A stretch of 64,000 nucleotides of DNA from Podospora pseudocomata. Its lineage: Eukaryota > Ascomycota > Sordariomycetes > Sordariales > Podosporaceae. The stretch is taken from assembly GCF_035222375.1 (NCBI RefSeq), contig NW_026946363.1:5890001-5954000 (forward strand), written 5' to 3'. Below, one piece after another: positions 19,578 to 30,737 of this stretch. The position numbers were made by a program, and so were the translations under genes. Each line of letters begins with the position of its first letter. The first letter of the stretch is position 1. Under the pieces are notes generated by a model that did no database searches, had not been told where the DNA came from, and saw only the letters and a list, made by a program, of their open reading frames with translations.

Positions 19578-22160
19578 TTCAATGGCAGATGGGATCTATC
19601 TGCAAATTGGGTGTCGGGAGGAACGGGGGATGTACCGATATGTAAAGCTACCCGGGTAGCAGAGAAGAGGAACACCAGGTGTAGCTGTTGTGCAACGTCC
19701 AAGGGTGTTATTTGTGTTGCTGTCTCGGAGAAGGCAGGGAAGGAGGACAGAACGAGACAGACAAGACGAAAAGGAGCTTATTATAAGCAAGCATCAACAT
19801 TTGCCGTTCAATATCCCCACAAGCACATGTCGGTGATTCAGGCCAAGGCGGTCAAGCCAATGTCTAGGGATCTCGGGGACTTGTCCCCAAAGATCGACAC
19901 GATCCAAGCCATGTTGCGGAGAAAGAAGCTATCAATAATGTTTTCCAGCCAGACACCAGGCACCAGGCACCAGGCACCAGGCACCAGACTCCCGGGTTGC
20001 CTCCGAGGAAGGAGCTCCTCCGTGGGCAGCTGCAAGTCACCTCACATCCGGATACTGTGGGCACCCGTGAAAAGTTCAGGGAGGGAAGGTCCATTGCTGT
20101 CTTGCCTCGATTTCTCCTGGCCCAGCCGTCGAGGGTATCCTTGCCCTGCTGAAGGAGGAAGGAGCGAGCCATGTTTTTCTGTAGCACACGATCATTGACT
20201 CACCACGGACCCCCAGATCAATGATCTTGTGAGTTGTCTGAGCTGTCAGACGGGACTTGATGGTGCGCGGTTGGCATGCCGGGCACTTTGATGTTTGCTA
20301 GATAGCTTCAAGTCCCGGGCAGAAGGAGTGTGGGTTCAATAGTTGGTAGCAGCAGAGATCGTCCCCCGCTGGCAGTTGCACCCGTAGCTAGCACATGGCA
20401 TGTCAAAGTGCCATGTTTGCCTGGTGGAAACCGCCATAGCCGTTTTGAGTAGGTACGTGTCTGTCACTCAACCTGAATGCAAAGCGCCACGCATTTATGA
20501 GCTGACGGCTAGATCTCTGCCCCAAATTCAAGTCAACCGTAGCAAGATACCTGAAACCACCATATTCCATCCGATATCCGACTCAGATAGACGGTCCCGA
20601 TATCCATTGCGCCTCTGTCCCACTGACCACCCGTCCGTCCGCCATATGTGATTCATGCCTGACCGACCGCCTTTCACTGTCAAACATATTCTGACCAATT
20701 CCCGCCCACTTCATCACTCAGTTCTTTTTATCACCAACTCAAGCCCTCCCAAATGCCACCCCCAAACCCCGATGTCGTCCCCCCATCCCCAAACCGCCCC
20801 TCTCTCCCCTGCCTCAATGGATCATCTAATCGGAAACCGCCCCTTCAACGGCTTCCCACATTAGCTCATCTCACTCAACACGAAAGATCCCCCAAAGTCG
20901 AGTAACACAGCATTCGGGGAGAGAAGGCAGTTAATTACCGCTGTCCACAGTAACCTTACGTGCGAAACAAAACTCCCATCCTTTGTCCTCCCCCACTCCT
21001 CTCCGCAATCGTCGACGCCTCAAATCACCCCTTACAGCCCCCCACAGACGCCGTGGCTTATTGTTTCCCATTCCTATTCGCCTTTGCCATGATTTTAGCC
21101 CAGTCGTTATTTTCTACCGGCCGAAAAAAAACGTCCATGCATTGGACCCCCTTCCCCGGCGGCATGTGAGTGAGTGAATCTGCGATCGGATCTAGTTCCG
21201 ACAGAGGGGGGGCTGGATGGCAGTGAGAGAGGAGCGGAGAATTTGATCTAGGTGACACGATGAAGGGGGGGGTGTTACACGGGGTGATATCGACAGGGAA
21301 GCGTAGGGTTACGGAAGTTGGAGTGGGAGATTTGATTTGGAAAAGGCAAGGAGTTCACCGCTGGATGCTGGGGAAGGGTTTGGGTGACGGTTGTAAGTAG
21401 AGTAGAGTACCGGAAATTTTGGAATGATCGACTGGCAGCAACGGAGGGACTGGGGTAGGTACCTAGGTGGTGTGCGACTTTCCCTGGATGGTGGCCAGAG
21501 TTCCGTTGACAAATGGTCGAGACTTTACGCTCCTAACTGTTCTAACCCAACCAAAGTGTCCGATGTCAATGAGCAGGAAACTGGGAGCTGGTTGTCACAG
21601 TTCTGGTTGTGACACCTACCTGTCAACCTCACAATCATCCAAGCCCCCCCAGCTAGCTTACAACTTTGTGTGATGGTGAGAAATGCCGCTGTAGTTGGTA
21701 TCAAGTCAAGTGTATGAACTGGCAAGGCAGGTTCACAGCTGCGCTGGAGGGATTCTTGGCATTGCCCCTATATACCCCTTTTCGGAACTGACCCCATATT
21801 TACGTCCGCAGTGGTGACCAGAAGCATAAGTATGACGCCGCAATTACCAAGTTCAAGTATCATATTCGATCGGCTAAGAACACGGTGCTTTGAAGGTATC
21901 ATCGTTCAATTAGCTCAGAGGATTGCCTCCCGAGAAAGGTGGTAGTATCCGTGTCCTATCATAACCCAACCCAACCACAAACAAGAAAGACGTGAGCTGT
22001 TCGCTCCCCCTCTCCCCTGTTCTCCAAGAGAGAGTGGTATATATCCAAATCCGAAAAGTAACTGTACACGTAGTCATCTCTACACACCATATCCCTCTGG
22101 TGCTGGTATCTCCCTTTCACATGCCCAACCCTTATCACCCTCTCCATCATCTCTCCACTC
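19578..22160. other. Intergenic region between MFS and ferric reductase genes
   Basis: About 2.6 kb with no supported gene. It holds the MFS promoter side (with a 7-bp tandem repeat at 19954-19988 and one TGACTCA at 20196-20202) and the 3' flank of the ferric reductase. Short frames on both strands lack domains. A D-arm-like piece near 21910 does not fold into a tRNA. Confidence 0.6.
19954..19988. repeat. Tandem repeat, 7-bp unit, about 5 copies
   Basis: CACCAGG repeats in tandem four times (19954-19981) and then once as CACCAGA. It lies 377 bp upstream of the MFS start codon, so length changes could affect promoter spacing. Confidence 0.9.
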
Positions 22161-25004
22161 TTACAACGCATAGTTCTCTGTATGCAAAAAGATCTCCTCG
22201 AGCATGTCATCCCCCCAAATCTCGGCCTGCAACCTCGCAACCGTATTCGCCACGCCCACTCTCATCGCCGGCGGCCCACACACAAACACCGCGGTCCTCC
22301 TCCCCAACACGCCCCTCCCATCCGGCCCTCCTGTCGCCCACTCCTTGAGCATGTACCCCAAATCTGGCCTCCCATACTCCACCGACCACCCGCCGTCAAT
22401 CTCGTGCGGGACAGGAAACGCAAACCTCATAAGATTGCGCTGAAATTCGGTCGGTGTTTCTGGAAAGCCAAAATCAAACCCTGAGGGAGGCCCAAAATGG
22501 GAAGTTGGTCTTGGGCGGCGGGGGTCGCCGCCGACGTCGGTGCGAAGGTGGGCTAGTTCTGGTGGGCGGACGGGAGCAGTGGAGGATTCGGCTGTTGGTT
22601 CTGCTGCTGCTGGGGGCGAGGGGTGAGTGGCGAAAGGTTCCGTGCTGCCGGATGAGTCGGCGTGTTGGTGGCCGAGCTCGCTGGTAGTCGGTCGGGCATC
22701 GATGCTACCGCCGCTGCCGGCTCCGCTGGGCCGGGGGTCGGACTCGGAGAGGATCTGGCTGTATCGCTTGCGGCCGGCAGGAGGTGCGTATTTGAAATGG
22801 GGAGCCGCATTCTCCCGGGCTAGAGGGGGGAAATGGAACTCACCGCCGGGTTCGCTCTTTTTGGTTGAGGGTGCGTTGCTGGAAGGGGCTGGGGGGTGTA
22901 AATATTGTTGCTGTTCGCCTTCAACGGGCTTGATCTCATCGTCGCGGCCTTCAAGTTTTCGAAGGGTTTGTTCCGCAACAGATAGCCTGTTGTTGTTGTT
23001 GTTGTTGTTGTTGTTGGGGGGAGGCCCCGGTGGCGGTGGTGGGAAGGTGTGTGGTTGAAGATATTTCTGCTGAGGGAGCGCTGTGATGCGGTCCTCATCC
23101 TCAGCACGCAGCTCCCGCTCTCTGTCGGGGTCGCCTTGGGCCTCGGACATGATCAGGGCGCTGTTGCGTTTGCTAGCAATGTTGGCCACAAAGCCATCCA
23201 GCTTGTCGTGGAATGCATTGCTGAGCGGCCTGGGCGCACGACCATGAGGAATGCCAGAATTTGGCGGCTTCCGGACTGATGCGGTAACGAAAAACTTGCA
23301 GGTAACACTCTCAGGGGGCGCGGCTTCACGACAGATACGGAGCTCTTCCCGGAACCAGTCCATGGCCTCGAGCCGCTTGAGCGACCACACCACGACGATT
23401 TTCTTGGTGATGGCCTTGCCGTCCCGCATGCGCTTGATCAGATTTAGCAGCTGTGACATGAGCGATGTGATACCGCTGCCACCGGCGATGAGGATGCAGG
23501 TATCAAATGCGGCAAGCTCTCGGCGCATACCACCGTACGGGCCGTCGAGAAACGCGCGGTAGGTGTGGAAAGGCCCCTTATCAATGGCCGTCTCGAGCAC
23601 CTTCTTCGTAAAGCCTCCATATGGCCGGAACACCAGCACACAATCTCTGTACTCCTCGCCGTATTCAGATGGAAAGTCTGCGCTGCAAAGAGACGAGATG
23701 GTGAAAGGATGGTTCTCGAACATGGAAATGCCCGGCATGCGTAGATAAACGTACTGGCCCGGCTTCCACCTCATCTGAGTTGGGATGGTGATCTTGATGG
23801 CGTTCTCCGTCATGATGTTGATGGCTGCTTCGTCTCCAATCAAAAACGACATGCGCCATGGCTTGGTCCAATTCAGCTTGCAGAAACGGTACAGGTTGCA
23901 GAAGACGATGATGGCCACTGTCGCATACAAGTAGGCCCATGACATGAGAAAGTTCTTGGTATGCCAAAAGAGCACACCGACGTAAACGTAACCGACTGGG
24001 ATATGGAAAAGGATGAAAACTTCGTATGCCTTTCTTCGGAACAGTGGTAACGATCCCACACAAAGCCACCCCAGAGGGACCATGCATGCAATTCCAGAAC
24101 CATAGATGATGCCGCTACCGGGAGGAAACAGCGCCTCGAAGACCTCCATGCCGCCATCCTCCCAGACCGGCTGGATGTAGAATGGGATCATGTGAATCAA
24201 GGAGAGAAACAGGCAGAGGTAGCTTAGCCAACGGTGGAATACGTTGAGTCTCTCGGGTCCAATGCCGGTGATCAGCGTGATGATATTGGCCTTGGTGCTA
24301 GTGGCAATGATCCACGGTGTCATGGCAACGGCAATCATGCCGGACCGAACGGCCACCGGTGGTGATCCGAACCGGATGCTTTGCCAGTATAGGGGTTGCT
24401 GTAAGAAGCAGTAGACCGTGACGAAGGCCAGGGCGATAAAGGCGCAACTCAGCACCGCGAGTGAGGAAAAGGTGAAGCGGTGTTTTCTCCAGACAATGTC
24501 TGGCACTGGTCGATAAAAAACCCATCGGAATAGCGCCAGAGTATCGTTGACAAATCCGACAGATGAAAAATGCGCTTTCGGCTTGAAATTCTTCTCCTCC
24601 TCAGCCTGCTGCTCGTCCGGAAAGAAGTGTCGTCGTGATTCAGCCGCCGTCTGCGCTGTCGCCCCCGTCGCCAGGGCAGCCGATCTATCCCACTCCGGTT
24701 CCATGCTGTAGAGCTGTTGAAAGTGCTTCTCCATATCCTGCTTGTAGATCGCCTGCCGAATCTTATCCTGCCAGTAGTGCCATATCCTCATAAACAGCGT
24801 CAGTCCTCCCAAAGCAAGCGCAAAATATGTCCAACCCAGCCCATATTTCCCCGATTGTGACCACGGATCTACCGTGAGTGCCTGTACTAAGCCCGGTGGA
24901 CTGTTGGGTAAGAGCGGGATATTGATCCGCCTCACCAACCCGCTCAGGGCCTCAACGGACGCGTCGACTGCGCTTCGCAGCGCTGGTCGCACATGTGAAG
25001 CCAT
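22161..25004 (-). CDS. Transmembrane ferric-chelate reductase (FRE/NOX family) with a long linker
   Basis: FRE proteins move electrons from cytosolic NADPH through FAD and two hemes to reduce ferric or cupric chelates outside the cell. The single exon from ATG 25004 gives 947 residues, longer than the usual 550-800. The heme histidines are in the classic pairs: H257/H271 (HRWLSYLCLFLSLIH) and H334/H348 (HIPVGYVYVGVLFWH). The FAD motif is HPFTIS at about 432, the NADPH glycine motif GGSGIT at about 508, and CGPPAM near the C-terminus. Between about residues 580 and 850 there is a disordered Pro/Ser/Glu-rich insertion with nine consecutive Asn (encoded by an AAC run at 22985-23013). A TTG 22 codons upstream is in frame but the ATG is preferred. 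High confidence for the family, none for the exact metal. Confidence 0.93.
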   Translation of the reverse strand: MASHVRPALRSAVDASVEALSGLVRRINIPLLPNSPPGLVQALTVDPWSQSGKYGLGWTYFALALGGLTLFMRIWHYWQDKIRQAIYKQDMEKHFQQLYSMEPEWDRSAALATGATAQTAAESRRHFFPDEQQAEEEKNFKPKAHFSSVGFVNDTLALFRWVFYRPVPDIVWRKHRFTFSSLAVLSCAFIALAFVTVYCFLQQPLYWQSIRFGSPPVAVRSGMIAVAMTPWIIATSTKANIITLITGIGPERLNVFHRWLSYLCLFLSLIHMIPFYIQPVWEDGGMEVFEALFPPGSGIIYGSGIACMVPLGWLCVGSLPLFRRKAYEVFILFHIPVGYVYVGVLFWHTKNFLMSWAYLYATVAIIVFCNLYRFCKLNWTKPWRMSFLIGDEAAINIMTENAIKITIPTQMRWKPGQYVYLRMPGISMFENHPFTISSLCSADFPSEYGEEYRDCVLVFRPYGGFTKKVLETAIDKGPFHTYRAFLDGPYGGMRRELAAFDTCILIAGGSGITSLMSQLLNLIKRMRDGKAITKKIVVVWSLKRLEAMDWFREELRICREAAPPESVTCKFFVTASVRKPPNSGIPHGRAPRPLSNAFHDKLDGFVANIASKRNSALIMSEAQGDPDRERELRAEDEDRITALPQQKYLQPHTFPPPPPGPPPNNNNNNNNNRLSVAEQTLRKLEGRDDEIKPVEGEQQQYLHPPAPSSNAPSTKKSEPGGEFHFPPLARENAAPHFKYAPPAGRKRYSQILSESDPRPSGAGSGGSIDARPTTSELGHQHADSSGSTEPFATHPSPPAAAEPTAESSTAPVRPPELAHLRTDVGGDPRRPRPTSHFGPPSGFDFGFPETPTEFQRNLMRFAFPVPHEIDGGWSVEYGRPDLGYMLKEWATGGPDGRGVLGRRTAVFVCGPPAMRVGVANTVARLQAEIWGDDMLEEIFLHTENYAL
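22984..23013 (-). repeat. AAC microsatellite coding poly-Asn
   Basis: A GTT run on the plus strand (AAC codons on the coding strand) encodes nine Asn in the disordered linker of the ferric reductase. It directly follows a Pro-rich run. Confidence 0.9.
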
Positions 25005-28000
25005 GGTGTAATTTGTGTAGTGATTGTGCGCGTACGGGCGCGGGAGTGTGGCGACCCCTGTAGAACGCAACCTCGATCTTGAAATGTCGTCGGGATACAG
25101 AGAAGCAGCTGATCTGCCGGCAACGGCCGCCGGTCAGACTTCGGTCGAGGAACACCGGACCCCCGATCAAAATATTAGAGCATTTAGTAGAGAGCGTGAG
25201 GCACAACTTGAAAGGCCATGAGAAGTGACGAAAGGGGTGTATTAGAGGCGACCGTCGGGAAGGAGCCGGGAAGGACGAAAGAATGGGATGGATCCGGCGG
25301 GGGGCGCGGGAGAGGGGCGTAGGGAGAGTTATTATAATGCAGTTATATCTCCAATGTTGGTGTGGGTGAGATGGTGGGTGAGATGCTGCAAGTCGCAAGT
25401 TCCGTCACGTCCACCTAGGTTTCTTCCACGGACAATTCCAACCGCCGCGCGTGTGCTCCTCCAGATGCGATCACAGTACCGGGCTGTTGGGCTCGAGATG
25501 TCCAGATGCTCTCCTGAGGCGGGACGGAATCAATATCAAGTCAGGAACAGGGAAAAGTCGGACCTGGCAACTGAAGAATCCAGCGGTTCACTGGGCCTTA
25601 ATATTGGTCGATCAATGTTCTGGGGTGCGTGGTGCTAGGTGCAATAGCTCACAGCTGGTGTCGCTGCACACCTGCATGTCACACGGTACGTCGACCCGAA
25701 TCGGTAACAATCCTTGACACCGGGCGCTAGGTATAGGCTTGGCTGGGAAATGGAAGAGGAGAAAAGCAGAGCTCAGAGGAAAGAAAAGAAAAAGACGACC
25801 GGTTGGGGGCCGTGAGGAAGGCTCGATCTGGCCGGGCTCGTTTCTGCGGCGATCTGTGAGTGTTCGGCACCGTTATCGCAAGAGGAACCAACAGCAAAGC
25901 TGACTGCTTGATGACAACTGTCGGCACTCGTGGAAAGGCAAGAGGTGTAGGACAAAACCACGCAGTTCTCAACGTGCGCGCGCATGCCGAACGGGTGCTG
26001 TCCTCTTCAGTGAAGACTTCTTCCAAGCACAACGGATACATCCGACTTGTCGAATATCCTTCCACTTGGAGCGGACAATTACCTATGCTTGGCGGCAGGG
26101 TGTCATCACGGTCGACCGCCACTGTGACCACCTCAAGGCTGTCTTTTGTGCAGGTGGGAAACGACATGTTCGTCGACATGCGGATTGCGAACTGAGAATG
26201 GCGCATTCTCATTCTCCACCCCTTGAGGAAGAACCAAGACCCCAATAAGCGAGTAATTAATGCGTCTGTCCAACTGTTGGTGACCTTGGTGTGATGCTCT
26301 GGATGGTCACCACGCAGTCGTCAAATGGCGTTCGAGCATCGCCGTGATGGACGAGCAAATGACGGCGCGATGCTGGGAGATCTCGAAAAGGGCACAGTGG
26401 GGTTCCCCCATGCAAGTTCCCATAGCGGGGAACAGCAGGGGCCAATTGCAGCCTGGGCGGGTAAATAAGCCTTTTGATTGGATGCTGACCTCTTCAACCT
26501 CTCGCCCGCGTTCTCGGACTCGAGCTTTTCTCCCACGTCCCCTCGTGATGCAAGGGATGGTGAACCTCACTGAAGATGATTCTCGATGCAGCATTCCAGA
26601 ACAGTGACTCGTGGCACTGAAGATTCTCTGTCCGGTAGCGGTGGTGTCCTGTGATGCGTGCTGTCCGTCATCCGTCAGCTGCTGTGTCTCTCAATGGTTC
26701 CAGCTCTCACTGCTGTTGCTGCCGGACGGGCATGTCAAGAGGTGACCCCAGCTGCGGCCGCTCTCTGGTGAAAGCCATTGTTCAATCAGGTACGAGGACT
26801 GGGCCTCGAGTCGGCTCCGGCAATTCGGGTCGGCCGTCTTTGGATAACCGCCTGGAGTCATGTGCCGGGTGGATAGATTGAAAAGAGGCAATTAAGGAGA
26901 TTTGTTATCGAAATCGATAGCTTGGGCCTGTTGGATCATCAACAGCCAAGCTCAGGACTGTGTGGGAAATGGGAGCTGAGAGAGGCCAAGCAGCCAAGTC
27001 ACCCAAACACACGGAACGTCCCGTTCGCACTGACCTTATCTTGGTGGTCCATGCGCTGTCAAGCACTTTATCGATCACAGTGGGATGCTTGGACCTCATT
27101 TCATTCGAGTTTTATGCTCTCGATACAACGTCGGGGTGCTCGGGTACCTCGCTCTGGGTGTGTTCTATTTATGGGGCTTGATTAAACTGTCTTGGTACGC
27201 CTGTCTGACATTGAAGAGGGGAATGCTGAATTTCAACTAGAAGCGACACAAATGGTGAGAGCCTTGAGGCGAAACACCATGAGCCAGAGGTGAAGAACGA
27301 AATGCAGCATGTAAACACAACCCAGCTACAATGTATTCAATGAGTGGTAATTGTCAAAACTTCGCCCTCTGCCTGGAAGCCTTGCCGGTGGTACATTCTG
27401 TCGTGGCACGCGGTCACTGCGATGTTCATTCGTGTCCAAGACTGTCGCTTTCAACCAGCTGGCACCGGCTACGATATATCCAGTGTCTCCCTTCCTCTTC
27501 ATATACACCCGTTCAACGCTGTGATAGCAAATCCGAGAACCGTTTTGGGGGTTGAGGTGTTTTGCATAAGGTTATCAACATTGTGGTTCCCAAATACAAA
27601 CCATATTCATCTGTACAATGTGGCAAGTGAAATGTTAACGAGCAGTGGTATGAACAACCACCACCAGACTTGGGCACCCGCTGTTTGGCAAGCCACATGC
27701 TACTACACCATCAGCTCTTCAACATTGACATTCTGAATAGTGGGGCAGCACAGAAGAAAATGGTCAAAAGACAGCACGGCGGTTCAACACCGCGAAGCTA
27801 TTGTTTTCACCTCATCTATGCGTTTGTTCCCCTGGGTAGGCAGAATATTTCTGAAATAGTGGTGTTTGAGCAGAAGCAGCCACAATATTTAAAGTATGAG
27901 GCTTATTCCCAAACAAGCAATTCAGGACACATGCTGTCATTAGCATAGAAAAGACCCTGCAATAAACATACCCCAGCTCCCCATCTCACATGACCCCAGC

Positions 28001-28883
28001 CCAACAAGAAACAAATACCCATTTGAAGCCCTAACCCGAAACCCTCCTAACCCACGCTAACCCATCAGTCCAGTCTTATGTCGATGAAACTCAAGATGAA
28101 GAAGTATGCCGCTGAACACCGACAGTGGTCTCTCTTTCGAGATACCTCTCATCTTCAATGGACGCATCTCGTACATGAGGTGAAGCTGTAAGAAAGAGCA
28201 GATGAATCCGAAGGTACCAATGACTATTGCGATAGATCCAAGTACAATCTCCACTGTGACTGCATCAAGGTGAGGTTTCCGTGTTGAGACTTCTAACCTG
28301 GAGAGTATCACTGGGACACAGCGGAGAATCTTTTTCACTTGATCGGAAGGGGTTGAGAGGTTGTGTGTTCTCGCCATAGAGTATCGGCGCCATGCTACAT
28401 AGTCTTTGGGCAATGATTTTCTTGTGTTGGTATGCAAGTGATAATGTGTAGGTAATAGTTTTGGGCTAAATAAGCAGACAACAACGCTGAAATAGGCCGG
28501 GGAAAAAGGCGAAGACTCATGTGGATCAGTGTGAAGTTGGATTAAAGGTCTAGGGCAGGAGTAAGCGTTTATGTTGGGCGCCAGATGATGAAGGAGAAGA
28601 AGGGAGTTCTGCTGATAATATACCAACCTAGGTAGGGCTGCCATCCATATTAATGCCAAGAAATCCTGAGGGCTGTAACATCGTTTCCGTGCGCCCTCTC
28701 GGAGAAACCAATCAAAACACGGAACGAGCTTCACTGCCTACGACGCACCATGCAATGCACCAGGAGAAGAACTTCCGAACAAGGAGGATAAGCTATCTCA
28801 TGTAGGTGCTGGTACATTTGGTCAAAGCCTCTTACACCTGCGAACCAGACTGCCCATAGGACAGCCCCAGCTTTCAGCCTCAG
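25005..28883. other. Long intergenic region, one weak ORF
   Basis: The 5' flank of the ferric reductase, then about 3.5 kb without a recognisable gene. A weak minus-strand ORF (28057-28377) is listed separately. The CCCTAA-like motifs near 28030 are too irregular to be a telomere. Confidence 0.55.
28057..28377 (-). CDS. Tentative small single-pass membrane protein
   Basis: From ATG 28377 the frame encodes 106 residues: a polar, basic start, then one clear hydrophobic helix (IVLGSIAIVIGTFGFICSFL), then a basic tail. The frame is open further upstream to 28734, but with no ATG near its beginning and no domain. I do not recognise it and it may not be a gene. It lies between the ferric reductase and the DAO-type flavoprotein. 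Confidence 0.3.
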   Translation of the reverse strand: MARTHNLSTPSDQVKKILRCVPVILSRLEVSTRKPHLDAVTVEIVLGSIAIVIGTFGFICSFLQLHLMYEMRPLKMRGISKERPLSVFSGILLHLEFHRHKTGLMG

Positions 28884-30200
28884 CTAAATGGTATGAACGA
28901 CAACAGGATGAGTGTTGGGCCCATGATATCCTAGACCTCTTACATCCACCCTTGTCTCCTTTCCTTCCACCAAATCTGCCATGACGACACCTGTCCCCAG
29001 ACTCATCGCAATCCCCCAAGGCCCATGCCCGGCCGCAACCCAAACTCCCCCGTCCCCAACACTGATCCCGAGGTCCTCCCCTGTGATCTGCGATACAATC
29101 GGCGCCCCCCACTCCGTCACAGGCCGGAAACACAACCCCTCCCTCACAACCTCCAAGCCCCCATCACCACCCTTTATAATATCCCCCACCGCCTCCCTCA
29201 GCAACCCCCTCTGCTCATCCAACGGCCTGGCTTTCCCCTTCTCCGGATCCTGAACCTCCAAAGTAGAATCATTCAACCCCGCAAAATAAACCTCCCCTCC
29301 CCCGCCTAACCTCGAAAACATCTCCGGACAGAAATTCTTTTCATGCGTAGTAAAAACAGCATGACACTCTTCCTCCCCCTCTCTTGTATCCCAAATTGGT
29401 GTCCGAACGACAATACTATGCCCAGCCAAACTCCCCACCCTCATCCCTACCTTTGCCTGGGGAAACAGCGTTCTAAACACCTTTGGTGTCCAAACCCCAG
29501 CTGTAATCACAACTCTATTCCCCTTCACAACCCTCTCACTCCCATCTTTCAAGTCCCTCACTTTCACCCCCTTAACCTCCCCTGTAAGATCGTCCCTCAA
29601 CAACCCCGTCGCCTTTGCAGGCTGTAGCACCTTCCCCCCTCGTTTCATCACCTCCCCCAACAACCACTGACAGAGTCGTAAAGGATCAACCTGCGCCGTA
29701 GTCCCCTCCTCACTGATAACCTCGACTTTATCCCCCTCCTTCTTCTTCAACCAACCCGGTCTCCTCGCCTCGTCATGTTCCGCCTCCACAGGCGCGGCAT
29801 TAACCCTTGACGTCCCACTTCTCAACCAGTCATCACCCCGTTTCTGCTGCTTTGATCCGTCATGGTGCTGGATATAAGAGATGCAGGTAGAGGGTGTGTA
29901 CCCCCAATTTTCTCTGCCGTTGTTTTCAGCTGCCAGGCGGGCGTGTTCGTTGAACGAAAGGGCGCCGAGGGGGGTGAGGGAGGGGGAGAACCAATCTTTT
30001 GCGAGGAAGCCACCTGCGAAGCCGGAGGCAGAGGAGAAGAGTTCCGGGGAGGGATCGATGAGGGTTATGGGGTTGGTGTTGGTTGGTGAGAGGTAGAGGT
30101 AGTAGGCTGTGGAGAGGCCTATGATGCCGCAGCCGAGGATGATGATGTTGTCGTTGGGGTCGGTGGTGGTGGTGGTGGTGGTGGTGGTGATGATGGTCAT
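28884..30200 (-). CDS. FAD-dependent oxidoreductase, D-amino-acid oxidase (DAO) superfamily
   Basis: The single exon gives 438 residues. After an N-terminal run of nine Thr (from ACC repeats), the dinucleotide-binding fold starts IIILGCGIIGLSTAYYL, with the GxGxxG at about residues 23-28 and an acidic residue (LIDPS) at the end of beta-2. SSASGFAGGFLA is the usual DAO second glycine segment. The C-terminal FAD contact region is GGVWVAAGHGPWGIAMSLGTG, matching the family's GHG-x-GI pattern. Fungal members of this shape resemble putative sarcosine/amine oxidases and the uncharacterised YOR356-independent DAO proteins. The substrate is unknown. The gene is divergent from an SDR gene with 537 bp between start codons, so the two may share a promoter, but a joint pathway is only a guess. 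Confidence 0.87.
   Translation of the reverse strand: MTIITTTTTTTTTDPNDNIIILGCGIIGLSTAYYLYLSPTNTNPITLIDPSPELFSSASGFAGGFLAKDWFSPSLTPLGALSFNEHARLAAENNGRENWGYTPSTCISYIQHHDGSKQQKRGDDWLRSGTSRVNAAPVEAEHDEARRPGWLKKKEGDKVEVISEEGTTAQVDPLRLCQWLLGEVMKRGGKVLQPAKATGLLRDDLTGEVKGVKVRDLKDGSERVVKGNRVVITAGVWTPKVFRTLFPQAKVGMRVGSLAGHSIVVRTPIWDTREGEEECHAVFTTHEKNFCPEMFSRLGGGGEVYFAGLNDSTLEVQDPEKGKARPLDEQRGLLREAVGDIIKGGDGGLEVVREGLCFRPVTEWGAPIVSQITGEDLGISVGDGGVWVAAGHGPWGIAMSLGTGVVMADLVEGKETRVDVRGLGYHGPNTHPVVVHTI
30167..30193 (-). repeat. ACC microsatellite coding N-terminal poly-Thr
   Basis: A GGT run on the plus strand gives nine or so consecutive Thr just after the start codon of the DAO-family gene. It may lengthen or shorten readily. 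Its position before the FAD fold suggests it is tolerated and disordered. Confidence 0.9.
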
Positions 30201-30737
30201 GGTGAGGTTGAAGGACTGGTCGTAAGGGTGGGTTGGGTGTTTAAAGTCTGAGAAATAGGTTGAAGTTAGAAGATGAAGTAAGTCAGTATCAGGGCTGGGA
30301 ATTGAAAGAGGTGATGTAGTGGTCTATATTTGCGTGGAAACAATCGTATCTATGAAGATGTTAGATGAACGACAAGCGTCACCCCCTCCAGATATCCCAA
30401 CCAGCTCTCCACCAAGTAGCATGAATTCCATGCTTCTGAATGGACAATTCAGCAGACTACCAATCTTCAATCATGCCCGAGCCGAATTCCCCATTCTGCG
30501 CCCTTGATTCGACATCTCTTCTTCCCCAAAAGGCAGTTAAATAGCAGAAGTCGATACCCCGCGCTCCACCCACAACGTCAACCTCAAAGAGGGGCAATCA
30601 AGTTCGAGCGAGGGGTGTTACCGAATCCCGAAAATCTGGATTAACGCTCTTCCCGAACAGCTACGCAGTCTACGTCAACTAATCACCGCAGGACACTATC
30701 CAACTTTCCAAACCATACCACACCACCAGCAAACAAA
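30201..30737. other. Divergent promoter region, DAO and SDR genes
   Basis: 537 bp between two divergent start codons. Nothing beyond C/A-rich sequence just before the SDR start is notable. No gene is seen. Confidence 0.6.

Noticed and set aside
21907-21960. tRNA-like piece (TTAGCTCAGAGG)
   Set aside because: It resembles a D-arm, but there is no pairing anticodon stem, no T-arm (GTTCRANYC) in place, and no acceptor stem.
17321-25004. MFS transporter plus ferric reductase as a toxin or siderophore gene cluster
   Set aside because: No synthase (PKS, NRPS, terpene) or tailoring enzyme lies next to them, and the two genes are 2.6 kb apart. TRI12-like sequence alone does not show toxin export.
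24952-25398. 148-codon minus-strand frame upstream of the ferric reductase
   Set aside because: His/Pro/Arg-rich with no domain, overlaps the start of the reductase in another frame, and is most likely promoter and leader.
28029-28067. CCCTAA-like motifs resembling telomere repeats
   Set aside because: Only a few irregular copies separated by other bases; not a tandem telomeric array, and it lies inside the window between genes.
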